From NCBI RefSeq assembly GCF_000372725.1, contig NW_005198966.1, positions 1 to 64,000 on the forward strand: a DNA stretch of 64,000 nt. The letters run 5' to 3'. Below are positions 50,609-60,661 of this stretch, in pieces (the stretch's first letter is position 1; every line of letters begins with the position of its first letter). The translations under genes were made by a program, and so were the position numbers. Under the pieces are notes generated by a model, which had not been told where the DNA came from, did not search any database, and worked only from the letters and a program-made list of their open reading frames with translations. This DNA comes from Emiliania huxleyi CCMP1516 (lineage: Eukaryota; Haptophyta; Isochrysidales; Noelaerhabdaceae).

Positions 50609-53600
50609 ATGCCTGAGTCAGTGTGTGGCACGTCGCCTGCCGACGCGCCGCTGCTTGGGCAGCGAGTCGAGCTCGGCGGGCTCTCCTCCCGCCCCGAGCT
50701 GAACGGGCAGCGGGGCGAGGCGCTGAGCTTTGAGGGCGGGCGGTACGCTGTGGCGCTCGAGGGCGGCGGCGAGAGCGTGCGGGTGCGGCCGGGTAATCTG
50801 TCGCCAGCGGTGTCGAGCGGTGGCGTGGCAGTCGCCGACGAGGTCGTGGCAGCGGCTGAGCGAGGCGAGGAGGAGGCGGTGCTGGCGTGGCTTGAAAGTG
50901 GCGGGCGGCCTGACGCGACGTACAAGAGAGGCAGCGTGAGCGGCATCACGCTGCTGATGCCCGCCGCCGGCGCAGGCCACGAGCGGGTGGTCGACTTGCT
51001 GATTCGGCGCGGCGCTGAGGTAAACTTGCAGAGCAGCAAAGGCGTCACCGCGCTGATGGGCGCCGCCTTCAACGGCCACGAGCGGGTGGTCGACTTGCTG
51101 CTGCAGCACGGCGGTGAGGTCAACCTGCGGGACAGCCTCGGCTCCACCGCGCTGATGCACGCCGCCTGCTTCAACCACTCCGCCGTCGTGCGGCGCTTGC
51201 TGCGGGCGGGCGCAGACACGGCGGCGCGCAGTGCGAACGGCAAGACGGCGCTGCAGTTTGCCAAGGAGCAGAGCCACGCCGAGTGCGTCGAGGCTTTCAG
51301 GCAGCACGTCAAGGAGTCGGTCGTGGCGGGACGGCCCACTGCGGCGGTAGCCGGCGGCGCAGGCGCAGGCGGCGTTTCCTCCGGCGGCGCTTCCTCGGCT
51401 GGATCGAGAGTCGCGAAGACGCCATCTCCAGATGTGGCGGCGGAGCAGGCGTCGAGCGGTGTCGTGGCAGTCTCCGATGAGGTCGTGGCAGCGGCGGAGC
51501 GAGGCGACGAGGAGGCGGTGCTGGCGTGGCTCGAGGGCGGCGGGAAGGTCAACGCGACGTACGAGAGTTACTCCGAGAGAGGCGACGCGAGCGGCCTCAC
51601 GCTGCTGATGAAAGCCGCTGTCCACGGCCACAAGCGGCTGGTCGAGCTGCTGCTGCAGCACGGCGCGGACATCGATCTGCAGAGCAGCACCGGCACCACC
51701 GCGCTGGTGGGCGCCGCCCTCCGGGGCCACGAGCGGGTGGTCGACTTGCTGATTCGGCGCGGCGCTGATGTCAACCTGCAGAGCAGCGAGGGCGGCACCG
51801 CGCTGATGAACGCCACCACCAACGGCCATGGGCGGGTGGTCGACTTGCTGATACGACGTGGTGGGGCGGAGATCAACCTGCAGGACAGCGGCGGCAACAC
51901 CGCGCTGATGTACGCCGCCGCCCACGGCCACGAGCGGGTGGTCGAGTTGCTGCAGCACGGGGCGGAGCTCGACCTGCAGAACAGCAAAGGCTACACTGCG
52001 CTGATGTTCGCCGCCAGCCGCAACCACCCCGCCGTCGTGCGGCGCTTGCTGCAGGCGGGCGCAGACGCGACGGCGCGCAGCACGAGCGGCAAGACGGCGC
52101 TGCAGTTGGCCAAGGAGAAGGGCTTCGCCGAGTGCGTGCGCGCCTTCGAGGAGCACTCGTCGGCCGCAGCAGAAGCAGAGCGGGAGACGGCGGTGGCAGA
52201 ACCGGCCGCGGCGGCCGCACGCGAGGTGGCAGCGGCTGCGGAGGCGGCGGAGGCGCGCGATGCTGCCGAGGCGGCGCTGCGCGAGGCTGTGGAGGCGTGC
52301 GAGCGAGGCGACGCCGATCTCGAGGCGCTCAGGGCGGTGATCAACGCGAACGTCGAAGCCGCCGACGGCTCGGAGGCGCTGCGGGCGGCGCGGCGGCTGT
52401 GCGACGAGCTGGCGGAGCGAAGGACCCGCGAGGCGAGGGCGCTGAAGCGGCAGCGGCAGAAGGAGGAGAAGGCGGCGGCGAGGCAGGCGGCGGAGGAGGC
52501 GCGGGCGGCGGACGAGGCGCGGGCGGCGGAGGAGGCGCGGGCGGCTGAGGAGACGCGAGTGGCGGAGGAAGCGGATCGGGTGGTAGCAGAGATTGCGGCG
52601 GCGCGGGCGGCAGAGGAAGCGGAGGCGGCGTCGCGGGCAAGGGAGGAGGCAGAGGCGAGGGCAAGGGAGGAGGCGGCAAGGGAGAGGGAAGAAGCGAGGG
52701 AGAGGGCGGCGACGGAGGCGGCGGCGGAGGCGGCGGCGGAGGTGGCGGCTGTAGAGGCGGCCGTCGCGGCCGTGGCGGCGGCGGAGGCTCAAGAGGCGGC
52801 GGCAGCGGAGCCGTCGGCAGCGGCGGCGGCAGCGGTGGCTTCGGCGAGTGTCGCCACCCTCGCCGCCGCCGCCGCGCCGCCCGCCGCCGTCCCTCTCGAC
52901 GAGCTCATCGCAGCGACGGACGGCTTTGCCGAGGCGCGCAAGGTGGGCGAGGGAGGCTTCGGGCGCGTCTACCGCTGCGACGCGCTGCCGTCGCTCCTGC
53001 GCGTCGCTTGCGGGTTCGCCGTCAAGACGGCGCTGGTCGGTGTCGGCGCCCAAGGCCTCGCCGAGCTGCAGAGCGAGGTGCGCACGCTCAGCGCGGCGTG
53101 TCACCGGTCCCTGCTCCCTCTCCTCGGCGTCTGCTTGGCGCCGGCGAGAGCGTGCCTCGTCTACCCCCTCTGCCGCGGCGGCAGCCTCGAGGACCGCCTC
53201 TACCGCTCGCCAGCCGCACTGCAGCGGCTCCGCATGCTCGGCTTCGAGACGCCGCCTCCGCCGCTCTCCTCTGCCGCACGGCTCCGCGTGCTGCGCGACG
53301 CCGCGAGCGCGCTACATTACTTGCACACGCGCTCTCCGATGATCCTGCACCGCGACGTCTCGGCGGGCAACATCCTGCTCGACGAGCGCGGCAACGGCTA
53401 CCTCGCCGACGTGGGCCTCGCGCGCGCGGCAGACGCGACGGCCGGCAGCAATGGACAGGTGTCGCACCTGTCGACGCAGCGCCTCTTCGGCAAGCTTGGG
53501 TACATGGACTCGATCATTTCGCAGAGCGGGCAGGCGTCGCAGCTGACCGACGGCTTTGCGCTCGGCATCACTCTGCTTGTCGCCCTGACCGGCCGCGGCG

Positions 53601-54178
53601 CCGTCGGCCTCCTCGACGAGTGCTACGCTGCCCTGGAGGAGCCCGACACCGCGAAGGAGGGCATCGCGGCGGCCGACGCGGGCTGGTCGGCGGCGCAGGC
53701 CGAGGAGCTGGCGAGGCTTGTGGTCGGGCTGGCGTACGAGAGGAAACCGAAGCGGATGCCGCTCGCAGACGCACTGCCGCGGCTGGAGGCGCTAGTCGAA
53801 GCAGCGGGGGAAGTGGGTGAGACGGCTCGGGCCGAGGAGCGCCAGTGTGACCTCTGCTGGGACGCGCCGCGCTCGGTCCGCTTCGCGTGCGGCCATGCGC
53901 TGTACTGTGAGACGTGTGCGCCGCGCGTGCTGGAGCGCGACACCAACTGCCCGGCTTGCCGCAAGCCGGCGCTGCCGCTCGCCGCAATTGGGACACAGGT
54001 GGCAGAGCAGGCGACGTTTGTCCACCAGCCGCCCGCTCGCGCTGTGCCACACCCTCCGCCCGCTGGTGCCGCGGCGGTGGTCGGCGGGCGAGGCGGGCGA
54101 GGCGGGCGGGGAGGGCGGGGCGGGCGGGGCGGGCGGGGGAGGCCGCGGGGCGAGGGGCGGGGCGCTGGCAGCTCGTAG
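50609..54178 (+). CDS. ankyrin, coiled-coil, protein kinase, RING fusion protein
   Basis: A single exon of 1189 residues. An SH3-like N-terminal module (GQRVELGGLSSRPELNGQRG) comes first. Two ankyrin blocks follow (about 110-235 and 325-515), each led by the cap VVAAAERG(E/D)EEAVLAWL. An alanine/glutamate coiled coil spans about 530-760. A Pelle/IRAK-like kinase spans about 770-1070, with the glycine loop GEGGFGRVYR, the lysine in GFAVKT, the catalytic ILHRDVSAGNILLD and DVG in place of DFG. A RING follows from about 1080 (CDLCWDAPRSVRFACGHALYC, CPACRKP), and the tail is an RGG-like glycine/arginine stretch. It could couple ligand sensing to phosphorylation and ubiquitination. The Phe-to-Val change leaves the metal-binding Asp intact, so activity is possible. 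Confidence 0.87.
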   Translation: MPESVCGTSPADAPLLGQRVELGGLSSRPELNGQRGEALSFEGGRYAVALEGGGESVRVRPGNLSPAVSSGGVAVADEVVAAAERGEEEAVLAWLESGGRPDATYKRGSVSGITLLMPAAGAGHERVVDLLIRRGAEVNLQSSKGVTALMGAAFNGHERVVDLLLQHGGEVNLRDSLGSTALMHAACFNHSAVVRRLLRAGADTAARSANGKTALQFAKEQSHAECVEAFRQHVKESVVAGRPTAAVAGGAGAGGVSSGGASSAGSRVAKTPSPDVAAEQASSGVVAVSDEVVAAAERGDEEAVLAWLEGGGKVNATYESYSERGDASGLTLLMKAAVHGHKRLVELLLQHGADIDLQSSTGTTALVGAALRGHERVVDLLIRRGADVNLQSSEGGTALMNATTNGHGRVVDLLIRRGGAEINLQDSGGNTALMYAAAHGHERVVELLQHGAELDLQNSKGYTALMFAASRNHPAVVRRLLQAGADATARSTSGKTALQLAKEKGFAECVRAFEEHSSAAAEAERETAVAEPAAAAAREVAAAAEAAEARDAAEAALREAVEACERGDADLEALRAVINANVEAADGSEALRAARRLCDELAERRTREARALKRQRQKEEKAAARQAAEEARAADEARAAEEARAAEETRVAEEADRVVAEIAAARAAEEAEAASRAREEAEARAREEAAREREEARERAATEAAAEAAAEVAAVEAAVAAVAAAEAQEAAAAEPSAAAAAAVASASVATLAAAAAPPAAVPLDELIAATDGFAEARKVGEGGFGRVYRCDALPSLLRVACGFAVKTALVGVGAQGLAELQSEVRTLSAACHRSLLPLLGVCLAPARACLVYPLCRGGSLEDRLYRSPAALQRLRMLGFETPPPPLSSAARLRVLRDAASALHYLHTRSPMILHRDVSAGNILLDERGNGYLADVGLARAADATAGSNGQVSHLSTQRLFGKLGYMDSIISQSGQASQLTDGFALGITLLVALTGRGAVGLLDECYAALEEPDTAKEGIAAADAGWSAAQAEELARLVVGLAYERKPKRMPLADALPRLEALVEAAGEVGETARAEERQCDLCWDAPRSVRFACGHALYCETCAPRVLERDTNCPACRKPALPLAAIGTQVAEQATFVHQPPARAVPHPPPAGAAAVVGGRGGRGGRGGRGGRGGRGRPRGEGRGAGSS

Positions 54179-54318
54179 CTCATAAGACATTACCGGTAGT
54201 ACGTGAATGCGTTTTGCATGTTTTATCCCCCACGCCGGTGCGGCCCAGGGTGTGTGCGTGCGGTGACTGCTGATATACGATTACACAGTACGCGATAGCG
54301 TGTGAATGCTGCGAATCG
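54179..54318. other. convergent 3' spacer
   Basis: Short AT-richer stretch between the ankyrin-kinase gene (+) and the unknown minus gene. Nothing else was seen. Confidence 0.3.
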
Positions 54319-55161
54319 TTAAACTATGAATGATCGTGTGAGCCGCTTTTGTTTCGGCGGCGCAGCGCGTGGTTTTTTCTCATCATAAATAGCGAACGAC
54401 TCCCTCTCCTCGCATGCCTCTCGCGCTGCGCTGCGGGCCCTCTTGCGCCGTTCGTGGGAGTTCGGACATCTCGTTCGAGTTGACACGCGCTTCTCCAACC
54501 TCTCTCGCTCTCTCTCTCTCGCTTGCGCACTTCCCCCCCCCCGACTAGTCGGCACGAAGCGCTTCGCGTGCTTTGCGCTCTCGAGCTCGGCCAGGCACGC
54601 GTTCCTCGCCCATCGGGCGCAGAAGGCGAGCATGGACTCCATCTCCTTGCGGCCGCCTACTCACGCGCGGGCCACCCGTGAGGAGCCGCCGCGCCGGCGT
54701 GGGTCGCGCGGACGGCGTCGGCGTCGCGGCCGCCCGTGTTGGAAATCGTGATGTTGTTCATCGTGAAGCCGAGCGTGAAGACGTCCGCCTGTTCACGCCG
54801 CGGTATTTGAGGAGCACCGCTACACTCTGAAGTTCGGCCGGGTGGTCTGCAGACCCCCCCCCCCCCCCCGAAGCAGCAGAGGCTCCGTGGGGTCGCAAAG
54901 TCGACGCTGGGAGTCGCACTCGTCAAACCATCGCAGCACCACGCGGTCCGCACGTACCGCCCACATCCGCTCCACCGCTGAGAAGGCGCAGATCGACCGC
55001 CGGGCCGCGTAGTCGGCGTTAAGGAGCGGTTTTCGGAGCCGTACGAAGAGGTCCCAGACGGGCGAACATGCGGTTTTTCGATGACCACACGCGATGTGGT
55101 ATCTGGTTTTTGCTAAAAACGGGCCGCCTAGTGCAGCATCACTAGTAAAACACGCAACCAC
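54319..55161 (-). CDS. unrecognised multi-exon gene
   Basis: Three minus-strand segments look coding. The first is RLRKPLLNADYAARRS through AVRADRVVLRWFDECDSQRR (about 55060-54885). The second is ADVFTLGFTMNNITISN through GGRDADAVR (from 54788, after TGAACAG). The third is EMESMLAFCARWARNACL through AELESAKHAKRFVPTSRG (about 54645-54540), followed by an RERERERL tail and a lysine/arginine-rich end stopping at 54319. Borders are uncertain because a C run at 54860 breaks the first intron. No family is recognised. The third segment would be amphipathic helix followed by disordered basic tail. Confidence 0.4.
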
Positions 55162-55476
55162 ACTGAGAGCTCCACACTAGCCGGTATAGGCGAGCCCCGG
55201 CGGCCTCACCGTCGCCGCTCGCGGCGGAGCCGACGGCGGAGCCACGGGCCGCCAGGGTGCAGCTGCAGGAAGTCGAGAGTGCCATCAAAGGGACTGCGGC
55301 AGAAGACGCCCAATCTTGCTGCGCAAGAACCATGCGGTGTGCGTGGCATTACCAGGGCCAGAGTGAGCAGGTGGCGCGGTCTAATTTTTCCTTTCGCGTC
55401 AACGGACCGCTGGTTCCTCCATTCCGACCCGAAGCGGCCCGTTCTTAGGAGCTGCACAACGGCTTGAACTCTCTGA
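55162..55476. other. intergenic, no gene seen
   Basis: GC-rich sequence without a recognised gene. It lies between the unknown minus gene and the telomere-like tract. Confidence 0.3.
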
Positions 55477-55522
55477 CCCTAACCCTAACCCTAACCCTAA
55501 CCCTAACCCTAACCCTAACCCT
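55477..55522. repeat. interstitial telomere-like (CCCTAA)n tract
   Basis: About seven perfect CCCTAA units in the middle of the window, with unique sequence and genes on both sides. The orientation corresponds to TTAGGG on the minus strand. Confidence 0.97.
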
Positions 55523-55599
55523 CGGCTGTGGGTCAGGCTGTGCTGTATAAGGCGCGCGAGGCTGGGTGCTTTGCTACCTTGCTTGTGTCTCCCGTGGCC

Positions 55600-55800
55600 G
55601 GGACGGTTGGTTGGGTGGTGGGGGTGGGTCGTTCGGTGGGGGTGGGTTTCCTCGCCTCATCAGCCGGGCCGTGAGGTGGGTGGGGCTGGGGGTGGGTGGG
55701 TGGTTCCAAGCCTCAGCCGGGCCGTGAGGTGGGTGGGGTGGGTGGGTGGTTCCAAGCCTCAGCCGGGCCGTGAGGTGGGTGGGTGGGTGGGTGGCTCAAG
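55600..55800. repeat. tandem CAGCCGGGCCGTGAGGTGGG units
   Basis: Three to four units of 45-60 bp (GGGTGGGTGGTTCCAAGCCT, CAGCCGGGCCGTGAGGTGGG) immediately follow the telomere-like tract and precede the Mg2+ transporter gene. Confidence 0.85.
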
Positions 55801-55915
55801 AAGCTCGTGCACGTGAACGGAGGTCCAGAGGCACGTGGTGTGAGAAAAAACGAAACGCTGGTGGGGGCTGCCATCGCCGCCAGCCACTCTCGGCCGACAC
55901 CGACCTCCTCTGGTA

Positions 55916-57457
55916 ATGCTGGTGCTACCTCTCATCGCCCATACGTTCGCCACACCGGGCCGCTCTCCGGTCCTGCGGCTGCCGTCCGCCGCCAGCGTGT
56001 CGGGCCGGCTCGATGGCGCGCAAAGTGCTGCCACGCTAGCTGAGGAGAACGAGCTGCTGCGGGCGCGCGTGGCGGAGCTGGAAGAGCGTGCGGAGTCGAC
56101 CGAGGGGCTCTGCGAACTGCTCGACGACGGCGGCGGCTGGACGTCCTCCCTCCGCACGCGCGCCTCGTGGCTGCTCGGGCTGCTCGTGTGCCAGAGCGCA
56201 TCTTCGCTGGTGCTGGTGAGTCCACGGAGGGTAGTGCTGGTGGCCCCACACGTGCACACACACGCTCCTCGCGCCCGGGGCGAGCCGACACGGAGGCCCG
56301 CCATCGCGAGGCGCGGCGTGTCGGACCTTCGAGCCGCCCCTCTCACCCCGCACCTGGAATCATCAGCACCAAGTCGGGTACGCGAGCAAGCCAACGCGCT
56401 GCGAGAGAAGCCTGCTCCGCCCTCTGAAGACGCAGTCCACACCGCCTGCTCGCACCGAGCCACCCTGACGCAACGGCTCTTGCGATGTTGCGATGTGCCG
56501 CGCCCAACCACGCCAGGCGGAGAACGAGTCTCTGCTGCTCGAGCACCCGACGGTCATCTTCTTCATGACGATGCTCGTCGGCGCGGGCGGGAACGCCGGC
56601 AACCAGGCGGCCGCGCGAATCACGTGCACGACATGCCTACGACACGTCCACGACACGTCCACGACATGCCACGACATGCCCACGACACGTCCACGACACG
56701 TCCACGACATGCCCACGACATGCCCACGACACGTCCACGACATGCCCACGACACGTCCACGACACGCCCACGACACGTCCACGACACGCCCACGACACGT
56801 CCACGACACGCCCACGACACGTCCACGACACGCCCACGACACGCCCACGACACGTCCACGACACGTCCACGACACGTCCACGACACGTCCACGACACGTC
56901 CACGACACGTCCACGACACGTCCACGACACGCCCACGACACGTCCACGACACGTCCACGACACGTCCAGGCGGCAGTGCGAATCATCCGCGGCCTCGCCA
57001 CCGGAGAGGTTGATCCGCGGCCGACGCAGCGCACGCGCAGCATCGTGTCGGACGAGCTGCTGCGAGCGGCGGTGCTCGCCTTTATCCTCGTCGTCGCCGG
57101 GTTTGTGCGCGTCGTCGCCTTCGACGCAACGCTCGCCGCCCTCTAGATGCCGGGACACCCCCCACCTCTCCCCATCTTTCGCGTCGCTCGGCGCTCTGAA
57201 CGCAGTGCACGCCGGGACTGTCTTCACACCGCCGGCATTCGCGCTCCAGGCTCGCCGATGCCGCCGCCATCTCCGCCTCCCTCTTCCTCATCGTTAGCAC
57301 GTCAGTTGTGCTCGGCACCCTACTCCCGCTGCTGCTGCAGGCCGCAAAGATCGACGCGGCACACGCGTCCACCACTATCCAGGTGGTCATGGACGTGCTA
57401 GGAGTGCTAATCACCTGCTCCGTCGCCCCTGTCGTCTTTGGCGCCTTGGCCACGTAG
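55916..57457 (+). CDS. MgtE/SLC41-type magnesium transporter
   Basis: Exons 55916-56215, 56517-56606, 56970-57130 and 57250-57457 give 252 residues. After a short leader and a coiled helix (EENELLRARVAELEERAES) the MgtE membrane domain is clear: RASWLLGLLVCQSASSLVL, HPTVIFFMTMLVGAGGNAGNQAA, VRIIRGLATGEVD, LLRAAVLAFILVVAGFVRVVAF, LFLIVSTSVVLGTLLPLLLQ and VMDVLGVLITCSVAP. GGNAGNQ is the ion-path motif. It lacks the bacterial regulatory N and CBS domains. It probably moves Mg2+ or a related divalent cation across a plastid or other membrane. Donors are GT, GC and GC. The second intron repeats AGGCGGC...GCGAATCA from its start in the next exon and is filled with CCACGACACGT units. Confidence 0.85.
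56625..56965. repeat. CCACGACACGT tandem array in intron
   Basis: About 30 units of an 11-bp repeat (CCACGACACGT / CCACGACATGC) make up most of the 56607-56969 intron of the magnesium transporter. Related TGTCC(A/G)TGACATG units fill introns at 5887 and 6590. Confidence 0.92.
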
Positions 57458-57918
57458 GGGCTGTCTAGTTTTTCGTCCCCAGACGGTGTGCGGCTGTACG
57501 CTCTGCGTGGGTCATGGTCAGCGTGTGCTGGAGTGAGACTGGCGTAACACGGTAAGGTTCGCGAGCGTGGCAATAGCTCCACACACGCGGCGAGCGGCGT
57601 AGAGCGCCTTAGCCCTTACGTCCACATCTTTAAAAAGATAGTAGGATAAAGCCGATCGCGTATTTCGATCGCACCGTATGCGACGCGTGACTGCCCGGGT
57701 TCTCGCTGATTCGCTCGGTTCTCCGCACGCGGCGCGGCTCGGTGGCCCGCCAGTTGTGCGTACGAGGAAGTAATTACTATGAACCAGACCACGAAACTTT
57801 CTACACCACACCATCTCACACCACACACCAATCACCATGGTCCATGCTCGTCACATGTGCGACTGCGCACACTCAAGGCAATGCCAATGGCGTCCGATGG
57901 TGAAGCAGTGAGGCGAGC
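57458..57918. other. intergenic, no gene seen
   Basis: Less GC-rich sequence downstream of the Mg2+ transporter. CACCACACCATCTCACACCAC near 57808 is simple repeat. No RNA gene or coding sequence is supported. Confidence 0.35.
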
Positions 57919-58206
57919 TTAGATGCTGAAGAGTCCAAAGCGGCGCAGCCGGTTGAGGCGTGGTTGCTCGCCCTGCAGGGAAAAGTTCGTGGGACCCCGT
58001 GGCCACTGTGGCTTGGCGCTGCTGACAAGCGGCAGGCGGGTGCCATTATCCAAGACCGTGGGTCCGGCCTCGCCTTTGCTGTGCCGCCGCTGCGGAGTGG
58101 GCGGTTGTGGGCCGTCGATGTGCGCGAGGGTGAAGGGGACCGGCATGGGCGCAAGGAAGACGAAGGAGAGAGAGGTTTCGAGAGGCCTTGTTGATCGCGG
58201 TGGCAA
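57919..58206 (-). CDS. hypothetical, possible terminal exon
   Basis: The minus frame LSFVFLAPMPVPFTLAHIDG through GPTVLDNGTRLPLVSSAKPQ ends LRRFGLFSI with a stop at 57919. Composition is protein-like and unlike the arginine-rich alternatives, but no homology or partner exons were found. Confidence 0.3.
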   Translation of the reverse strand: MPPRSTRPLETSLSFVFLAPMPVPFTLAHIDGPQPPTPQRRHSKGEAGPTVLDNGTRLPLVSSAKPQWPRGPTNFSLQGEQPRLNRLRRFGLFSI

Positions 58207-58439
58207 CTATGACTCCTTGTCTGTGAGAGGCGGCTGGAAATTTCATCTTATAACGTTAGTCCTGACGAAATAATGGCGGGCACTGAAGTAACGGACGGAG
58301 ATCAGCTAGAGAGCGTCACATGTGCCCCCCCCCCCCCCCCGGGTACTGCACCGTGCATTCGCTGGTGATCCCCGGCCCGGCCTGCGCCGGATGCTCGCTC
58401 GCCCAGTTGGACGTTTGGCACACTAGTAAAGGGGTGATT

Positions 58440-58660
58440 ACACAGTCGGCGTTGAATTCTTCTCCCAGTGTACTAACAACATACCCAGTGTCGTGCGAGG
58501 GAGCTTTGTTGTAAAATTCTTCTCCGTTGTGTACCTGTGTTAGTGCCAGTGCGCACCAGTCCCTTGCCCTCGACCCTTGCCCAGTGTGGGAATTTCCTCG
58601 TAAAATTCTTCTCCGCTGGTGTACCTGTGTTAGTGCCAGTGCGCGCCAGTCCCGCTGCCA
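58440..58660 (+). promoter_or_regulatory. tandem copies of the GTGTTAGTGCCAGTGCG / AAAATTCTTCTCC module
   Basis: Two full units and one partial unit are present: GTGTACCTGTGTTAGTGCCA followed by GTGCGC(A/G)CCAGTCCC, then (T)GTAAAATTCTTCTCCG. The phrase AGTGTCGTGCGAGGGAGC precedes the first. No gene start is evident just downstream, so here the module looks like a stand-alone repeat. Confidence 0.6.
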
Positions 58661-58724
58661 CCTCCGACGGGTTAGGTCGGTTCTGCGCCCCTTGGCGCCT
58701 GTGGCTGTGCATGTCCCGCGTGCC

Positions 58725-58815
58725 CGCCCGCCAAGGCTGGTGCCAAGGCCAATTCAACTGCCAAGGCTGGTGCCAGGGCCAACTCAACTGCCTGGCTGGT
58801 GCCAAGGCTCAAAGG
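58725..58815. repeat. CCAAGGCTGGTGCCA tandem units
   Basis: Units of about 33 bp (GGCTGGTGCCA(A/G)GGCCAA, TTCAACTGCC) repeat three times. A CTCTCTCC-rich tract follows to 58915. Confidence 0.8.
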
Positions 58816-60661
58816 CTCTCCTCTCTCTCTCTCCTCCCTCTCCACTCTCTCAACTTTCTCCCTCTCTCCCCCCTGAGACTCTCTCTGCTCGCTCCGCCCT
58901 CTCTCTCCCTCCGTCCCTAGCGCCCTCGAGCGCTCGAGGCCGAACAGGTAGATCCTCCCTGATCGCTAAGCTACCACAGGGGGCGAACAGGTAGTAGACG
59001 TCGTCCGCCGCCGCCTCCACCACCCACATGCCTCCGCCCCGCTCAGCATTATATCAGGAGGTGCCAAAGCAGCAGAATTGGAGCACTTGGAGCACTTGGA
59101 GTGCAGTCATCAACCGCACATCCAGGGCCGGGGAGCTAAGAAGCGCACCCAGCGGAGAAATGAAAATACCTCCCCCGGTATTTATACCGGTAGGGAGGCG
59201 TGTGCCGAACTCTGCAAAGGGCCCCTCCGTACTTCGACGCGGCTGTTCGCGTAGAGGAGGTAGAGAGGGAGAGGTTGTATTGAGTAATGCGTCCTTCTTG
59301 CGGTACAAACCGAAGAGAGACCCTCAGCCTCGCCGCCGCGGGTGCGGCGGCCAAGCCTGACATGCGTTGAGTGAGGGGAGGGAGGCGATGCACCTTGCCC
59401 CCCCCCCCAGACGACCGACATCACACACGACAGTCAGCAGCAGACATGCACATGACAGGCGGAGGGACAGGGAGATACCCGCAAGACGCACCCGGAGCAT
59501 CCTCTCGGGTGGAATCAAACATCAGTACAGAACACAGTCGCCAGGGCGTGGTGGGCGGGAGGCGACTGAGAGGTGATGGCGAGGCGTGCGAGCGATGAAG
59601 GGCAGACACTCGAATGCGCCGACGGGCGCAAGTCTGCCAATAATTGGGACTGAATCTCATTAGCTTCGACGCCTCGTGATGTGAAGTAGATGATGTGGCA
59701 CAGAGGCCTACGGCCTGCAGGGCGAGCGCCGCACGAAGCCCAGCACCACCCCTCAGCAGAGCTGGCGAGAATCCTGGCGGATTCGCGCTACTGTACTCAA
59801 AGTGGAGTCCCGCCCGCCACGCAATAAGCGCAGATGTCCTCTTCAGCCTGCCGAGAGCCTCCTGGCCCGCGCGCGCGCTCCGCCTGGCGCGCGGAGCGAC
59901 TCGGTGGACGTCCGAGCCCGCCGCCCCTCGCCACTGCTCCCTGCTGGCCCATGCAGCGCGACACCGCCGGCGCTGCGCCTGCTTCCTTGCGCGCCGCTGG
60001 ACGTCGGCCGAAAAGACCGCTTCCCTCTGGGGACCCGACTCCGCGAAGATCGCGCGCGCGTCGTGAATGCGGCGCGCGCGCGATCTCCGTTCCCGGGCAC
60101 GCCGGTCGCAGTGGCATGGGATCCCAGGCTCAAAAGCGCTCAACAGCGAGCGAGCGCCGCCGCTGCTCCTCCTCCCGCCGCCGCTCCGCTCACCGAGACA
60201 AACTCGGTGCCGCCGTTCTCGCCGCCGCCGCCGCCGCCGCCGCCTCGCCCCTCGCCTCCGTCACCGCCGCCCTCCATCTCGCGGCGGCGTCCCTCTGATG
60301 GCGCGGGCGCCTCGCTCGCCGGCGCGCCTCGCCGCTGCCCCCCTCTCGCCGCCGCTCCGCTCGTGGCCGCCGCCTCCCCTGTCAATCCCGCCGTCCGCAC
60401 CACCGCTGCCACCGCCTCGCGCCTCGCCGCCGCCGCCACCGCCCTCCCCCTCGCCGCTGAGCGGTGCTTGCGACGAGCCTCTCACACCGTCCCGGCCGCG
60501 GTGCGCACAGCCTGTGCACCCTCTCTCCTTCTCTGTACTCTGACTGCGCCGCCGGCGCCGCCACGCATGCAGTTGGGTGCTTGGGTCAGCGGCGTGAGCC
60601 GAGAGGTGGCCCACCGCTGACAGCGCTCCCGAGAGGGCGTACACCTTGTGACGGTGCCCTG
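58816..60661. other. repeat-rich stretch, no confident gene
   Basis: It contains the GAGCACTTGGAGCACTTGGA copy (59078-59112) and pyrimidine-rich tracts. One long minus frame (59421-60143) has a coding-like middle (ALIAWRAGLHFEYSSANPP, MRFSPNYWQTCA), but most of it is arginine/alanine-rich and I do not call it. 60180-60480 is GCC/CCG-rich low complexity. Confidence 0.35.

Noticed and set aside
50618-53104. An 828-codon minus-strand frame opposite the ankyrin-kinase gene.
   Set aside because: It is an arginine/leucine-rich shadow of high-GC coding sequence. The plus strand has clear domains.
59421-60143. A 240-codon minus frame with a coding-like middle.
   Set aside because: No family, no leader motif and strongly skewed composition at the N-terminal half. 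It was not called as a gene.
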